From a virus: a DNA stretch of 21,197 nucleotides. The DNA lies in the IMG/VR virus record IMGVR_UViG_3300008113_000455, positions 1 to 21,197 of that record. One strand, given 5' to 3'. The position numbers and the translations under genes are program-made. Shown piece by piece: positions 8,416-14,519 of this stretch. The first letter of the stretch is position 1, and every line of letters starts with the position of its first letter. Below the pieces are notes generated by a model. That model made no database searches, was not told the origin of the DNA, and saw only the letters and a program-made list of their open reading frames with translations.

Positions 8416-8431
8416 TTTTAGTCGACTAAAA
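8416..8431. repeat. Perfect 16-base palindrome TTTTAGTCGACTAAAA
   Basis: This perfect palindrome is centred on TCGA. It overlaps the T-tract of the scaffold terminator and lies about 40 bases upstream of the RlpA-like ATG. It could extend the terminator as a bidirectional hairpin or be a dimeric protein-binding site controlling the RlpA-like gene. The rest of the 8375-8468 interval holds only this and the terminator; an AT-rich TATAAA near 8398 could be a -10 box but has no convincing -35. Confidence 0.6.
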
Positions 8432-8460
8432 AAAGGTGGCCTGTCATCTCGACGGTCACC
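8428..8460 (-). terminator. Predicted rho-independent terminator after the scaffold gene
   Basis: On the minus strand, the stem is GGTG/CACC, an A-C mismatch, CC/GG, a bulge, then GTC/GAC around a GAGAT loop, followed by seven Ts. It lies directly after the scaffold stop (8469). It is the best formed of the terminators in the window. Confidence 0.75.
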
Positions 8461-8468
8461 CCTTTAAG

Positions 8469-9326
8469 TCAGAGCAAGTCGCCAGAAGCGGCTAGTTTTT
8501 GTTCGACATCAAACCGATAGGCAGGGTCAGTACGATACCGTTTGTCACTGATAGCAGATGCTAGTTCAGCATTAGAACGGAATCCTTTGACCGTACTCTT
8601 CGGTGCCTTGCCCGAAACCTGTTGACCTTCAAACCCAACGGAATCCTTATAACGTTGATTGAGGGCTTGAACAGCAAAGAAGATAGCATCCTTATTGCCA
8701 CTATTAACAACATTATCATAGGCAGCAACTTCCTCAGGTTTGAGGTTATCGGCTGCCCACGCTAGGGTGTCGTTATAAGATTCCTGTCCCCCGACAGAAG
8801 CAACAATGTCCTTTGCAGCTTCATCAGAAAGGGGCTGCGATTGAACAGTAGGATTACCTTTTTGCCATTCCATGTATGCCTCGATGAGGTCTTCCGAAGG
8901 CATCTCCTTAAGCTTCTCAATTGTTTCCGGCTTAAGTTGATTATCGTTGGAGTAATACTCCTCAGATGCCTCCTTTAGGAAGCTGACACGTTTGGTTACC
9001 GGGGACTCATCATTTTGGGAATCATCACCAGTTTCCGTCCCATCATCGCTCTCGTTTTTATTTGTCGAAGAGGACTCATCGGTTTCTTTCTGACCTAGTT
9101 TCTTTTGAAGTTCTAGGTATGCCTTCTCAAGGTCTTCTGCTGATTTAAATTTACCAGCATACTGAGAATGTTCTTCTGCTTCAAGTTGGCTGCGGCGATA
9201 CTTTTCTTCGACCTCAGCTTCTTGTTTTTCAATTAGCTTGTTGCCCTGCTCAATGAGTCGTAGCTCTTCGGTTTCACGGGCAGACGTAACATCTGGATCC
9301 GTAGCATCAAAAACAATTTCAGACAT
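8469..9326 (-). CDS. T7 gp9-like capsid scaffolding protein
   Basis: The 285-residue acidic, largely helical product ends RSNAELASAISDKRYRTDPA followed by YRFDVEQKLAASGDLL. T7 gp9 (307 residues) has the same C-terminal motif (DRSEMIKAMSDPRYRTDANY). Other family features are the low-complexity Ser/Asp/Glu/Asn region at about residues 90-115 and a helix containing EKLKEMPSEDLIEAYMEWQ near residue 140. Scaffold proteins guide capsid assembly and then leave the head. The start is 5 bases after the stop of the small gene overlapping the portal, and a strong terminator follows the stop. No clear Shine-Dalgarno is visible, so translation may be coupled to the upstream gene. Confidence 0.92.
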   Translation of the reverse strand: MSEIVFDATDPDVTSARETEELRLIEQGNKLIEKQEAEVEEKYRRSQLEAEEHSQYAGKFKSAEDLEKAYLELQKKLGQKETDESSSTNKNESDDGTETGDDSQNDESPVTKRVSFLKEASEEYYSNDNQLKPETIEKLKEMPSEDLIEAYMEWQKGNPTVQSQPLSDEAAKDIVASVGGQESYNDTLAWAADNLKPEEVAAYDNVVNSGNKDAIFFAVQALNQRYKDSVGFEGQQVSGKAPKSTVKGFRSNAELASAISDKRYRTDPAYRFDVEQKLAASGDLL

Positions 9327-9331
9327 TTGGT

Positions 9332-9499
9332 TTAGTGGATAACAATGGAAACGCGACCAACACCAGGAGAGTTGACTTTTACATCACCATACTTAAATTG
9401 TTCCTTTGGTGTGATCTTTACCGGAGCCTGTTCCTCATTGCTGGGGGGCTGGCTGGGGCTGGCCTTGTCCGGTTGCTTGCGCGGCTGTGTTGACGACAT
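9332..9499 (-). CDS. Small 55-residue protein overlapping the portal 3' end out of frame
   Basis: An ATG at 9499 opens a frame shifted by +1 from the portal. It reads through the last 65 portal bases and continues another 103 bases to a TAA just 5 bases before the scaffold ATG. Residues 1-22 are Ser/Pro/Lys/Gln-rich, being forced by the portal tail. Residues 23-55 look like an independent sequence (KITPKEQFKYGDV, then VNSPGVGRVSIVIH). Without this gene about 108 bases between portal and scaffold would be unexplained in a genome otherwise packed with overlaps. No good Shine-Dalgarno is seen. I do not recognise a family. An alternative is a +1 programmed frameshift near the CCCCCC run at the portal end, giving an extended portal. 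Confidence 0.6.
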   Translation of the reverse strand: MSSTQPRKQPDKASPSQPPSNEEQAPVKITPKEQFKYGDVKVNSPGVGRVSIVIH

Positions 9500-11084
9500 T
9501 TTGAAGTGCTTCGATAGAATCAGGATTTTTGGTTGGATCCATCATAGGAGCCTTAGCCAGTTGTCCAGCTTGTCCAACGAGACTAGTGCTCATGTTAAGT
9601 TGCATGGCCTTCTGCTGTTCTTGTTGACGCATCTCTGCGGTCTTAACAAGCTTGAGAGTATCAATACCTTGAGCAGCAGCAAGACGCTTAACGGCTTCCT
9701 CTGGATCAATGTATTGGGCCATTGCTTCTGGACCTAAGGCTTGTGAGATTGTCTGAAGGAACATCATGAGAGACTCACGATCTTGCCCACGGCCAATGCC
9801 CTCAAGGCCAGCAATGATGGTTGGGAACACAATACCCTTAGGCAGTTGTGGAAGTTCTTTAGCGCGTTGAAGGGTGAAGAGTTTTCGTTGGAGGTACGGG
9901 CGAACCAGTTCCACGGTAAGGTTACCATAGATTCCCCCAAGCTGCTCGTTAAGCTCCTGCTGGGTAGCACGGATCTCCTCGGCAGTGGTACGTTCTGATT
10001 GCCTCACGGAGAGGATCAGGAACGCCTCAGATAGGCGCTGGGTAAGGGACTGGATCATCTGGTAAGCAGAGGAGAAGTCAGCCTGCTTGCTCACCTGAAC
10101 AGCAGTCACGTCTTCAGCACGGCCCTGAATGATTGCCCCATTGCCTGCCTTAGCAAGCGTACTGGGCTTCACAGTAGCGGCAGGACTTACCAGGAACACC
10201 ACCTTAGCAGCGGCGGCAGAACCCTCCACCATGGCTTGCATCAGCCCCTCAAGGGACCTCAGATCACCCAGGTACTCTTCAATGCGGCCCCGTCCATAGT
10301 CTTCTCCATCAACCACATTGAAGCGGAGAGGAAGCCACGGGGTTGTATTTTTTGGAGCCTTACCGAAGGAGTCAGGAAGAATCTTTCCTTCTACTTCTTG
10401 ACGCCAACGCCACTGTCCATCCTTGAGTTTGGCCCAAGTGTAAACAGCGACCTCATTCTCGCCAACGGTAACGTCAACACTAGGGGCACTAGTATTATCA
10501 GCTACATCATTGACATTCCTAATTGCTTCTGTTTGAAACTCAGCAGGAAGGAATTGGCGGTCAATTGATTCAACAGTAACGACCTCGGTGGGATTACCCT
10601 CTCCATCACGGACGACCACAAATCGGTCAAGAGGATAAAGTTTTACACCACTTGAACCCATGTATACCAGAGCATTTCCGGTTACAATCAAGTGCTTCAT
10701 TGCCTGATGGAGGATAACACGATCCTGTGATTCAGCAATGTTTTGCATGACCACCCGTTCCATTTTAGAAAGGGAAAGATCAATTTCTGATTTAACAGCA
10801 GCACTTAATTCGGGGTCCAAGCTAAGCTTACCATCATTTACTTGAAGCTTGAAGAAAGTTGCGTTCACAGGAAACAAACTAAGCATCAGCTTCGATGCCA
10901 TGACGTTAACGCCTTTAGCGCCCATGGATTGCCAAGGAGTGGGCAGCTTCTGTCCATTAACAACTCCAGTAGGAGTCAAAAGATAAGGAACAGAAAGAGC
11001 TGCACAATCCCTAGCAGTATCGAGAAAGATCGTTCTGTCGCTTGCCAGCTTTGCGTAACGACTTGCGGCAGATTGATTTTCCAT
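9435..11084 (-). CDS. T7 gp8-like portal (head-tail connector) protein
   Basis: The 549-residue product (T7 gp8: 536) carries the podovirus portal signature: SRYAKLASDRTIFLDTARDC at the N-terminus, PWQSMGAKGVNVMASKLMLS with LFPVNATFFKLQV around residues 50-80, a VTGNALVYMG core near residue 133, and YGRGRIEEYLGDLRSLEGL near residue 265. A helix around RTTAEEIRATQQELNEQLGG (about 366-385) also fits the family. The portal forms the 12-subunit ring through which DNA is packaged and ejected. The C-terminus is a flexible Gln/Pro tail (QGQPQPAPQQ). The gene starts 3 bases after the gp6.7-like gene, and its end overlaps a small out-of-frame gene. Confidence 0.95.
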   Translation of the reverse strand: MENQSAASRYAKLASDRTIFLDTARDCAALSVPYLLTPTGVVNGQKLPTPWQSMGAKGVNVMASKLMLSLFPVNATFFKLQVNDGKLSLDPELSAAVKSEIDLSLSKMERVVMQNIAESQDRVILHQAMKHLIVTGNALVYMGSSGVKLYPLDRFVVVRDGEGNPTEVVTVESIDRQFLPAEFQTEAIRNVNDVADNTSAPSVDVTVGENEVAVYTWAKLKDGQWRWRQEVEGKILPDSFGKAPKNTTPWLPLRFNVVDGEDYGRGRIEEYLGDLRSLEGLMQAMVEGSAAAAKVVFLVSPAATVKPSTLAKAGNGAIIQGRAEDVTAVQVSKQADFSSAYQMIQSLTQRLSEAFLILSVRQSERTTAEEIRATQQELNEQLGGIYGNLTVELVRPYLQRKLFTLQRAKELPQLPKGIVFPTIIAGLEGIGRGQDRESLMMFLQTISQALGPEAMAQYIDPEEAVKRLAAAQGIDTLKLVKTAEMRQQEQQKAMQLNMSTSLVGQAGQLAKAPMMDPTKNPDSIEALQNVVNTAAQATGQGQPQPAPQQ

Positions 11085-11087
11085 TTG

Positions 11088-11315
11088 TTATTTACCAATA
11101 TTAAGGTTAGTCATAGAGCCAGAAGGCATACTGCCACCAGCTGCGCCGCCTGTGCTAAGAGGAATCGTAAGACCACCCGGACCTTTAGTTGCCTGTTGAA
11201 GAGCAGCACGGCGGGATTTAATGGTCTTTACCGTTGTAGGTTGATTGCTAGTAACGGTAGCAGGAGGCGGGGGCGGCGGTTCCGGCGGGGGCGGAATTTT
11301 AGGAGAAAGGCACAT
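11088..11315 (-). CDS. T7 gp6.7-like small virion protein with polyproline N-terminus
   Basis: The 75-residue product begins MCLSPKI, nearly identical to the start of T7 gp6.7 (MCFSPKI), and lies immediately upstream of the portal gene, roughly where T7 carries gene 6.7. T7 gp6.7 is a minor virion protein ejected into the cell. Residues 8-18 are an almost pure Pro run (PPPPEPPPPPP), followed by a Thr/Ser/Lys-rich middle and a Gly/Ser/Met-rich end. No fold is predicted by eye. Similarity beyond the N-terminus is weak, so the call rests on the opening motif and position. The portal ATG follows 3 bases after the stop. Confidence 0.7.
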   Translation of the reverse strand: MCLSPKIPPPPEPPPPPPATVTSNQPTTVKTIKSRRAALQQATKGPGGLTIPLSTGGAAGGSMPSGSMTNLNIGK

Positions 11316-11320
11316 GATGT

Positions 11321-11524
11321 TTAAAGCTTACGTTTGGATTTAAGAAAGCGAATAACTTCAATCACTCCAGCCATACGTCCAGCTTCCCACGGAGTCATCT
11401 CGTGGTCTGGATACTGGTCTGGATACATCTGATCAAGTTCCTCGATGAGGGTATTTAGATCAATCCTCCCACCAATAACACTGGTGAGGGGAATGGTTTC
11501 GGTGTCAAAATAGGCGTCAGCCAT
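11321..11524 (-). CDS. Conserved-looking small protein of unknown function
   Basis: I do not recognise this protein. Using the ATG at 11524, which overlaps the nrdB stop as ATGGCTGA, it has 67 residues. A start at 11554 would add 10 residues deeper inside nrdB and is less likely. It is acidic in the first half (RIDLNTLIEELDQMYPDQYP) and ends in a helical, basic stretch (WEAGRMAGVIEVIRFLKSKR). No Cys, signal peptide or membrane segment is present. Its place between NrdB and the gp6.7-like gene, in a run of overlapping genes, supports it as real. The gp6.7-like start follows 5 bases after the stop. Confidence 0.65.
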   Translation of the reverse strand: MADAYFDTETIPLTSVIGGRIDLNTLIEELDQMYPDQYPDHEMTPWEAGRMAGVIEVIRFLKSKRKL

Positions 11525-12248
11525 ATTGTGGAAGGTCGTTGTTAGAGGCTTCAAAGAAGGCAGGCATTCGAGCCCGCTGGGTATCCTTCAGTCCTGGGGC
11601 TTTTCCTTTTTCGTAGAGGGAATCAGATTGAGCCAACCAAAAATCTTTATCAAGATACCTGCTTTCAGATTTACCAAGCCCATCAACTACCCATCCCACA
11701 GTCGCTCTACGAAGTCGATTGAGGCTTGATGTGGACTTGAGGCCCAACTCGGAGCAGACCATCGAGTGGATGGCGACATGCGTTTGTTCATCTCGGCTAA
11801 TGTCGGCTGCTGTGGTTCGGATTCCGATGTCACCATTGAATCGGAAGAATGGGAGGATGACGAAGAAGACACTGCGTTCAAGGATAGCGGCTTTTAGGAG
11901 TGGATGTTCAGGGGCATCCAGCCATGCCTTAAGAATGTGCTTAGCCTCGGATTCAAACTTTTCATTTGAACCATGAGCAGCCACTACATAGTTAAGGGCT
12001 TGATCATGCCTCTCTTCATCCAATTGATTAGACAGTAGAGCTTCTCTAACACCAGGAGTATTAGGTAGTTCTTTTTCGAGTCCCTGTTGTAGAAACTCTC
12101 GCACCGGCAATTCAAGATGACGGAGACCAAGGGCACGATAAATCGCATCCTCAGCCCCATCAACGAGTTTCCCCTTTTGAACAGCAACTGGAGTCCACTT
12201 TCTTTTTCTTGAAATTACTTGATCGTAGGGGGAAAGAGTTGCGTTCAT
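11517..12248 (-). CDS. nrdB: Class I ribonucleotide reductase beta subunit, radical Tyr absent
   Basis: The ATG at 12248 overlaps the nrdA stop (TAATG) and has GGAG 4 bases upstream, giving 243 residues; an earlier in-frame start at 12269 is less likely. NrdB stores the oxidant that starts radical chemistry in NrdA. Ferritin-like ligand motifs are visible: EERH (Glu78, His81), Glu124 in LERSVFFV, which aligns with E. coli Glu204 in LEAIRFYV, and RDEQTH (Asp154, Glu155, His158), matching E. coli RDEALH. The first carboxylate is probably Glu46 or Glu51, where E. coli has Asp84. The residue four past the first His, Tyr122 in E. coli, is Leu85 here, so no tyrosyl radical is expected. Length is short against E. 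coli (376). A Tyr sits next to the C-terminus (LPQYG) and may serve radical transfer. Without these motifs it would be labelled hypothetical. Confidence 0.82.
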   Translation of the reverse strand: MNATLSPYDQVISRKRKWTPVAVQKGKLVDGAEDAIYRALGLRHLELPVREFLQQGLEKELPNTPGVREALLSNQLDEERHDQALNYVVAAHGSNEKFESEAKHILKAWLDAPEHPLLKAAILERSVFFVILPFFRFNGDIGIRTTAADISRDEQTHVAIHSMVCSELGLKSTSSLNRLRRATVGWVVDGLGKSESRYLDKDFWLAQSDSLYEKGKAPGLKDTQRARMPAFFEASNNDLPQYG

Positions 12249-13681
12249 TATTCTCCGCAGGGAATACAAATGTTATCGTTGGTTGGTTCGGAAACAGGAC
12301 AACCACAGTCTTCCTCTTCAAACGAGAAGAGATCCTTGAAGTCGTCATCGAGGGCAGCAAGAGCATCATCCTTTGCTTGCGTGTCTGGCATGACCTGAAG
12401 AGCATAATAAAGGGAAGTCTGGGATGATGCCATCCAATCCCTAAGGAACTCTCGGTCATAGGTCACAACATCGGACCAGCTATTAAAGGAGTACCCATGA
12501 AATAGCATCGTTGAGCGGAACAACGTTACGATTCCATCAGTAACCTTTCGGTAATCATGCCACCCTACTTCCGACGCGATTTCGCAATCAGGTGGGTACG
12601 CATATGATTGTACTCCAAACGTCCCAGAATCGCGGTCAACGTGGCGGCTGATAGGAGGAGCCAACTCAGGAGTGGTAGTGTAGCCCCGAAGATCAATGTT
12701 GTTGTAACTACAAGAAGCGGTAGGAGCAATAGCAAAGGCCCTCTGCATACCTGCTTGACGGGCGATCTGCGCCGCGATTTCGATTGACTTGGCCAGCTCC
12801 GAAACAAGAACGTATGCTGGTGTGTGTGTTGGTTGGTGTGTGTGGTAAGCATCAAGAGCTTCTCCAAATTCTTTGTAGGTTACTTTATTCTGACAAAGGA
12901 AATTAGCCAGCCCAAGCACACCCAAACCAACCTGCTTGTCCACCTCAGGAGAAAGATACTCTCCTGTTTCTCCTACGCCAGTTTTAGCATGAAGAGCAAC
13001 AAGAGAAGTCATCCCTTCCACAAAGGCAGGAGTTAGATCCTCGAACCTACAAGCACCCAAATTGACGTGCTGAAGTAGACAAGTACCACGGCTAGGAAGA
13101 TAAACTTCAAGGCAGACATTTCCATAGATTCTATTACCTTCCGCATCGTAGCGGATCTTATTCAGCCAAATATCACCCTTCTTAATTCCTTCAAGGGTAG
13201 CATCAATCAACTCGGGTGGAGCAGATGTAAGGAACCCAGGGTCTACGTTGAGGCATCGCTTTACCCACGATAGTTCTGTGCGGGAAGCCTTGATGAATTC
13301 AATAGCGTCAGGATGGGTGTAGTCAAGGTGGCACACAACAGCACCATTCTTGTAGACACCACCCCTACGCAGAGTCTCATTCAAGACGGAGTAGATCTTG
13401 GCGAATGACACAGGGCCTGACGCCATGAGTCCTCTTCCATTCTCGCTGCCTCGTTCACGGAGTTTAGACAGGTGTACAGCGACTCCAGCTCCGTTGCGGA
13501 GAGCGTGTGAGACGAACCTCCAAGAGGCTTCGATTCCTTCCGGCCCTTCCATGCTGTCCTCAACAACGAAGACGGTACAGGAGACGGGCAGGCGGGACTC
13601 AGGGTTGTCGATCCAGTTTTGAACACGTCCGGTACGGGCAATGGTGTTTGGGGTGTCTCCAAGGTCAGCGAAGGCAGTCAT
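12248..13681 (-). CDS. nrdA: Class I ribonucleotide reductase alpha subunit, compact form
   Basis: NrdA reduces ribonucleotides to deoxyribonucleotides. At 477 residues it lacks the N-terminal ATP-cone and helical domain of E. coli NrdA (about 760). Catalytic parts are intact: Cys35 (first redox Cys), NVCLE (Asn188, Cys190, Glu192: the thiyl-radical Cys and its acid/amide partners), Cys201 in CLLQHVNLGA, aligning with the second redox Cys in E. coli CTLSAFNLGA, and the Tyr425-Tyr426 pair in SLYYA, matching the radical-transfer dyad. A terminal CIPC (Cys472, Cys475) is the swinging-arm pair. The Tyr dyad and adjacent nrdB argue for class I rather than cobalamin-dependent class II, the label often given to cyanophage homologues. 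It overlaps mazG by ATGA and nrdB by TAATG, so all three are probably made together. Confidence 0.92.
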   Translation of the reverse strand: MTAFADLGDTPNTIARTGRVQNWIDNPESRLPVSCTVFVVEDSMEGPEGIEASWRFVSHALRNGAGVAVHLSKLRERGSENGRGLMASGPVSFAKIYSVLNETLRRGGVYKNGAVVCHLDYTHPDAIEFIKASRTELSWVKRCLNVDPGFLTSAPPELIDATLEGIKKGDIWLNKIRYDAEGNRIYGNVCLEVYLPSRGTCLLQHVNLGACRFEDLTPAFVEGMTSLVALHAKTGVGETGEYLSPEVDKQVGLGVLGLANFLCQNKVTYKEFGEALDAYHTHQPTHTPAYVLVSELAKSIEIAAQIARQAGMQRAFAIAPTASCSYNNIDLRGYTTTPELAPPISRHVDRDSGTFGVQSYAYPPDCEIASEVGWHDYRKVTDGIVTLFRSTMLFHGYSFNSWSDVVTYDREFLRDWMASSQTSLYYALQVMPDTQAKDDALAALDDDFKDLFSFEEEDCGCPVSEPTNDNICIPCGE

Positions 13682-14058
13682 ACGAGGTCGTCAAGGAATG
13701 GTGGTTGGTAGTTGGGCCCCTTGAGTATCTTACCATCTTCGCGGCGGAGGGGCTTCCCGTCCACGAACTTGCTCATGTTGGATTCAAACACACGCTTGAG
13801 GGCGATGTCTAGGTTCCAGTTGCGAGCAACAGCATATTGGTAGCAAACAAAAACAAGATCAGCGAGTTCCTTTAAGGTGTGGATCTGATCCTCATAGGTG
13901 TCCTCATTGATGTGTGCCTCAAGAAGTTCATTGAATTCCTCTCGTATGAGAGTCATTTGCATCTCTTGAACCATCTCATCATCTGGATCAATGGATTGTT
14001 CAGCGGTAAGTCGAAAGACAAACGCCTGCTCCATTAGATACTTAGGAGTTGTTGTCAT
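13678..14058 (-). CDS. mazG: MazG-like nucleotide pyrophosphohydrolase
   Basis: The 126-residue product carries the all-alpha NTP pyrophosphohydrolase pattern: LIREEFNELLEA (about residues 37-48) supplies the EExxE metal ligands and LKELADLVFVCYQYA (about 62-76) the ExxD. It ends with the phage-type SNMSKFVDGKPLRREDGK and KGPNYQPPF segment. These enzymes hydrolyse nucleoside triphosphates to monophosphates. In phages they have been proposed to adjust nucleotide or (p)ppGpp pools; the substrate cannot be told from sequence. The stop overlaps the nrdA start as ATGA and the start overlaps the DUF3310-like gene by 17 bases, placing it in the nucleotide-supply cluster. Confidence 0.88.
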   Translation of the reverse strand: MTTTPKYLMEQAFVFRLTAEQSIDPDDEMVQEMQMTLIREEFNELLEAHINEDTYEDQIHTLKELADLVFVCYQYAVARNWNLDIALKRVFESNMSKFVDGKPLRREDGKILKGPNYQPPFLDDLV

Positions 14059-14422
14059 TGGTGGTTAGTGCTTTAATTTTGCGGTCAACATAGGCTTTAA
14101 CTTTGAGCCAGTCGTCGATCTCAGACTCCTGATCTTTGTGGCCAGCACGGCAGACATACTTAATGACATTGCCAGCCAGAAAATCCAGCTGCTGATCCAC
14201 AACAAAATCCCAAACCTCGATACGTCCACGCTGATAGTGCTTGGGGTCATACTTCGTCACGGAAGAATTCTCTGTAGGCTGGGTTGTTTCTGATTCCTCG
14301 GAGTTGCTGGTCCCGTAGAAATCGTCCCACTGGTCCCGGTCGTAGCGATTGTTTGTCATACCAAAGTCGGATTCTAAATACTCCTTGATAGATAAGTAGT
14401 CTGCTGTTGATAAATTGTTCAC
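14042..14422 (-). CDS. DUF3310-family protein, related to part of T7 gp1.7
   Basis: The conserved part is the C-terminal 70 residues: YDPKHYQRGRIEVWDFVVDQ, LDFLAGNVIKYVCRAGHKDQ, then a KVKAYVDRKI helix. This is the DUF3310 pattern common in tailed phages, which I recall being associated with T7 gp1.7, a nucleotide kinase; kinase function is not shown here. The preceding 50 residues are low-complexity (Asp, Ser, Glu, Thr) and probably disordered. The start is a GTG at 14422, giving 126 residues; an ATG at 14359 would give 105 and keep the whole domain. The first half overlaps a possible small membrane-protein gene in another frame. The end overlaps mazG by 17 bases. Confidence 0.78.
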   Translation of the reverse strand: MNNLSTADYLSIKEYLESDFGMTNNRYDRDQWDDFYGTSNSEESETTQPTENSSVTKYDPKHYQRGRIEVWDFVVDQQLDFLAGNVIKYVCRAGHKDQESEIDDWLKVKAYVDRKIKALTTNDNNS

Positions 14423-14519
14423 TTATCTTTAACTTAAGATAGTACGGAAGGTTAGGTTCAAGGATATAGATGATGGCCAGCAGTAAGCCAATGTCTAATC
14501 CGATGTAGGTGGGGTCCAT
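14247..14519 (-). CDS. Possible small membrane protein overlapping the DUF3310 gene
   Basis: The ATG at 14519 has AAGGA 9 bases upstream, one of the better ribosome-binding sites in the window, and overlaps the exonuclease stop by 25 bases. The 90-residue product has a hydrophobic N-terminal segment (IGLDIGLLLAIIYIL), compatible with one membrane span, then a basic tail with many Arg. Residues beyond about 33 lie in a different frame over the disordered start of the DUF3310 protein, so both may be coded. It fills a gap of 72 bases that would otherwise be non-coding. I do not recognise a family. The alternative is that only the DUF3310 gene is real and this is leader sequence. Confidence 0.45.
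   Translation of the reverse strand: MDPTYIGLDIGLLLAIIYILEPNLPYYLKLKISEQFINSRLLIYQGVFRIRLWYDKQSLRPGPVGRFLRDQQLRGIRNNPAYREFFRDEV

Noticed and set aside
8375-8427. Host sigma-70-type promoter before the RlpA-like gene
   Set aside because: TATAAA is present near 8398, but no acceptable -35 element lies at normal spacing; AT-rich sequence makes such -10 matches common.
9345-9737. Plus-strand 130-codon frame opposite the portal end
   Set aside because: Antisense to the portal and the small overlapping gene, with no recognisable domain and no sign of plus-strand genes elsewhere.
12248-13681. NrdA as cobalamin-dependent class II reductase
   Set aside because: The Tyr-Tyr radical-transfer pair, the class I-type second Cys context and an adjacent beta subunit with ligand motifs argue for class I.
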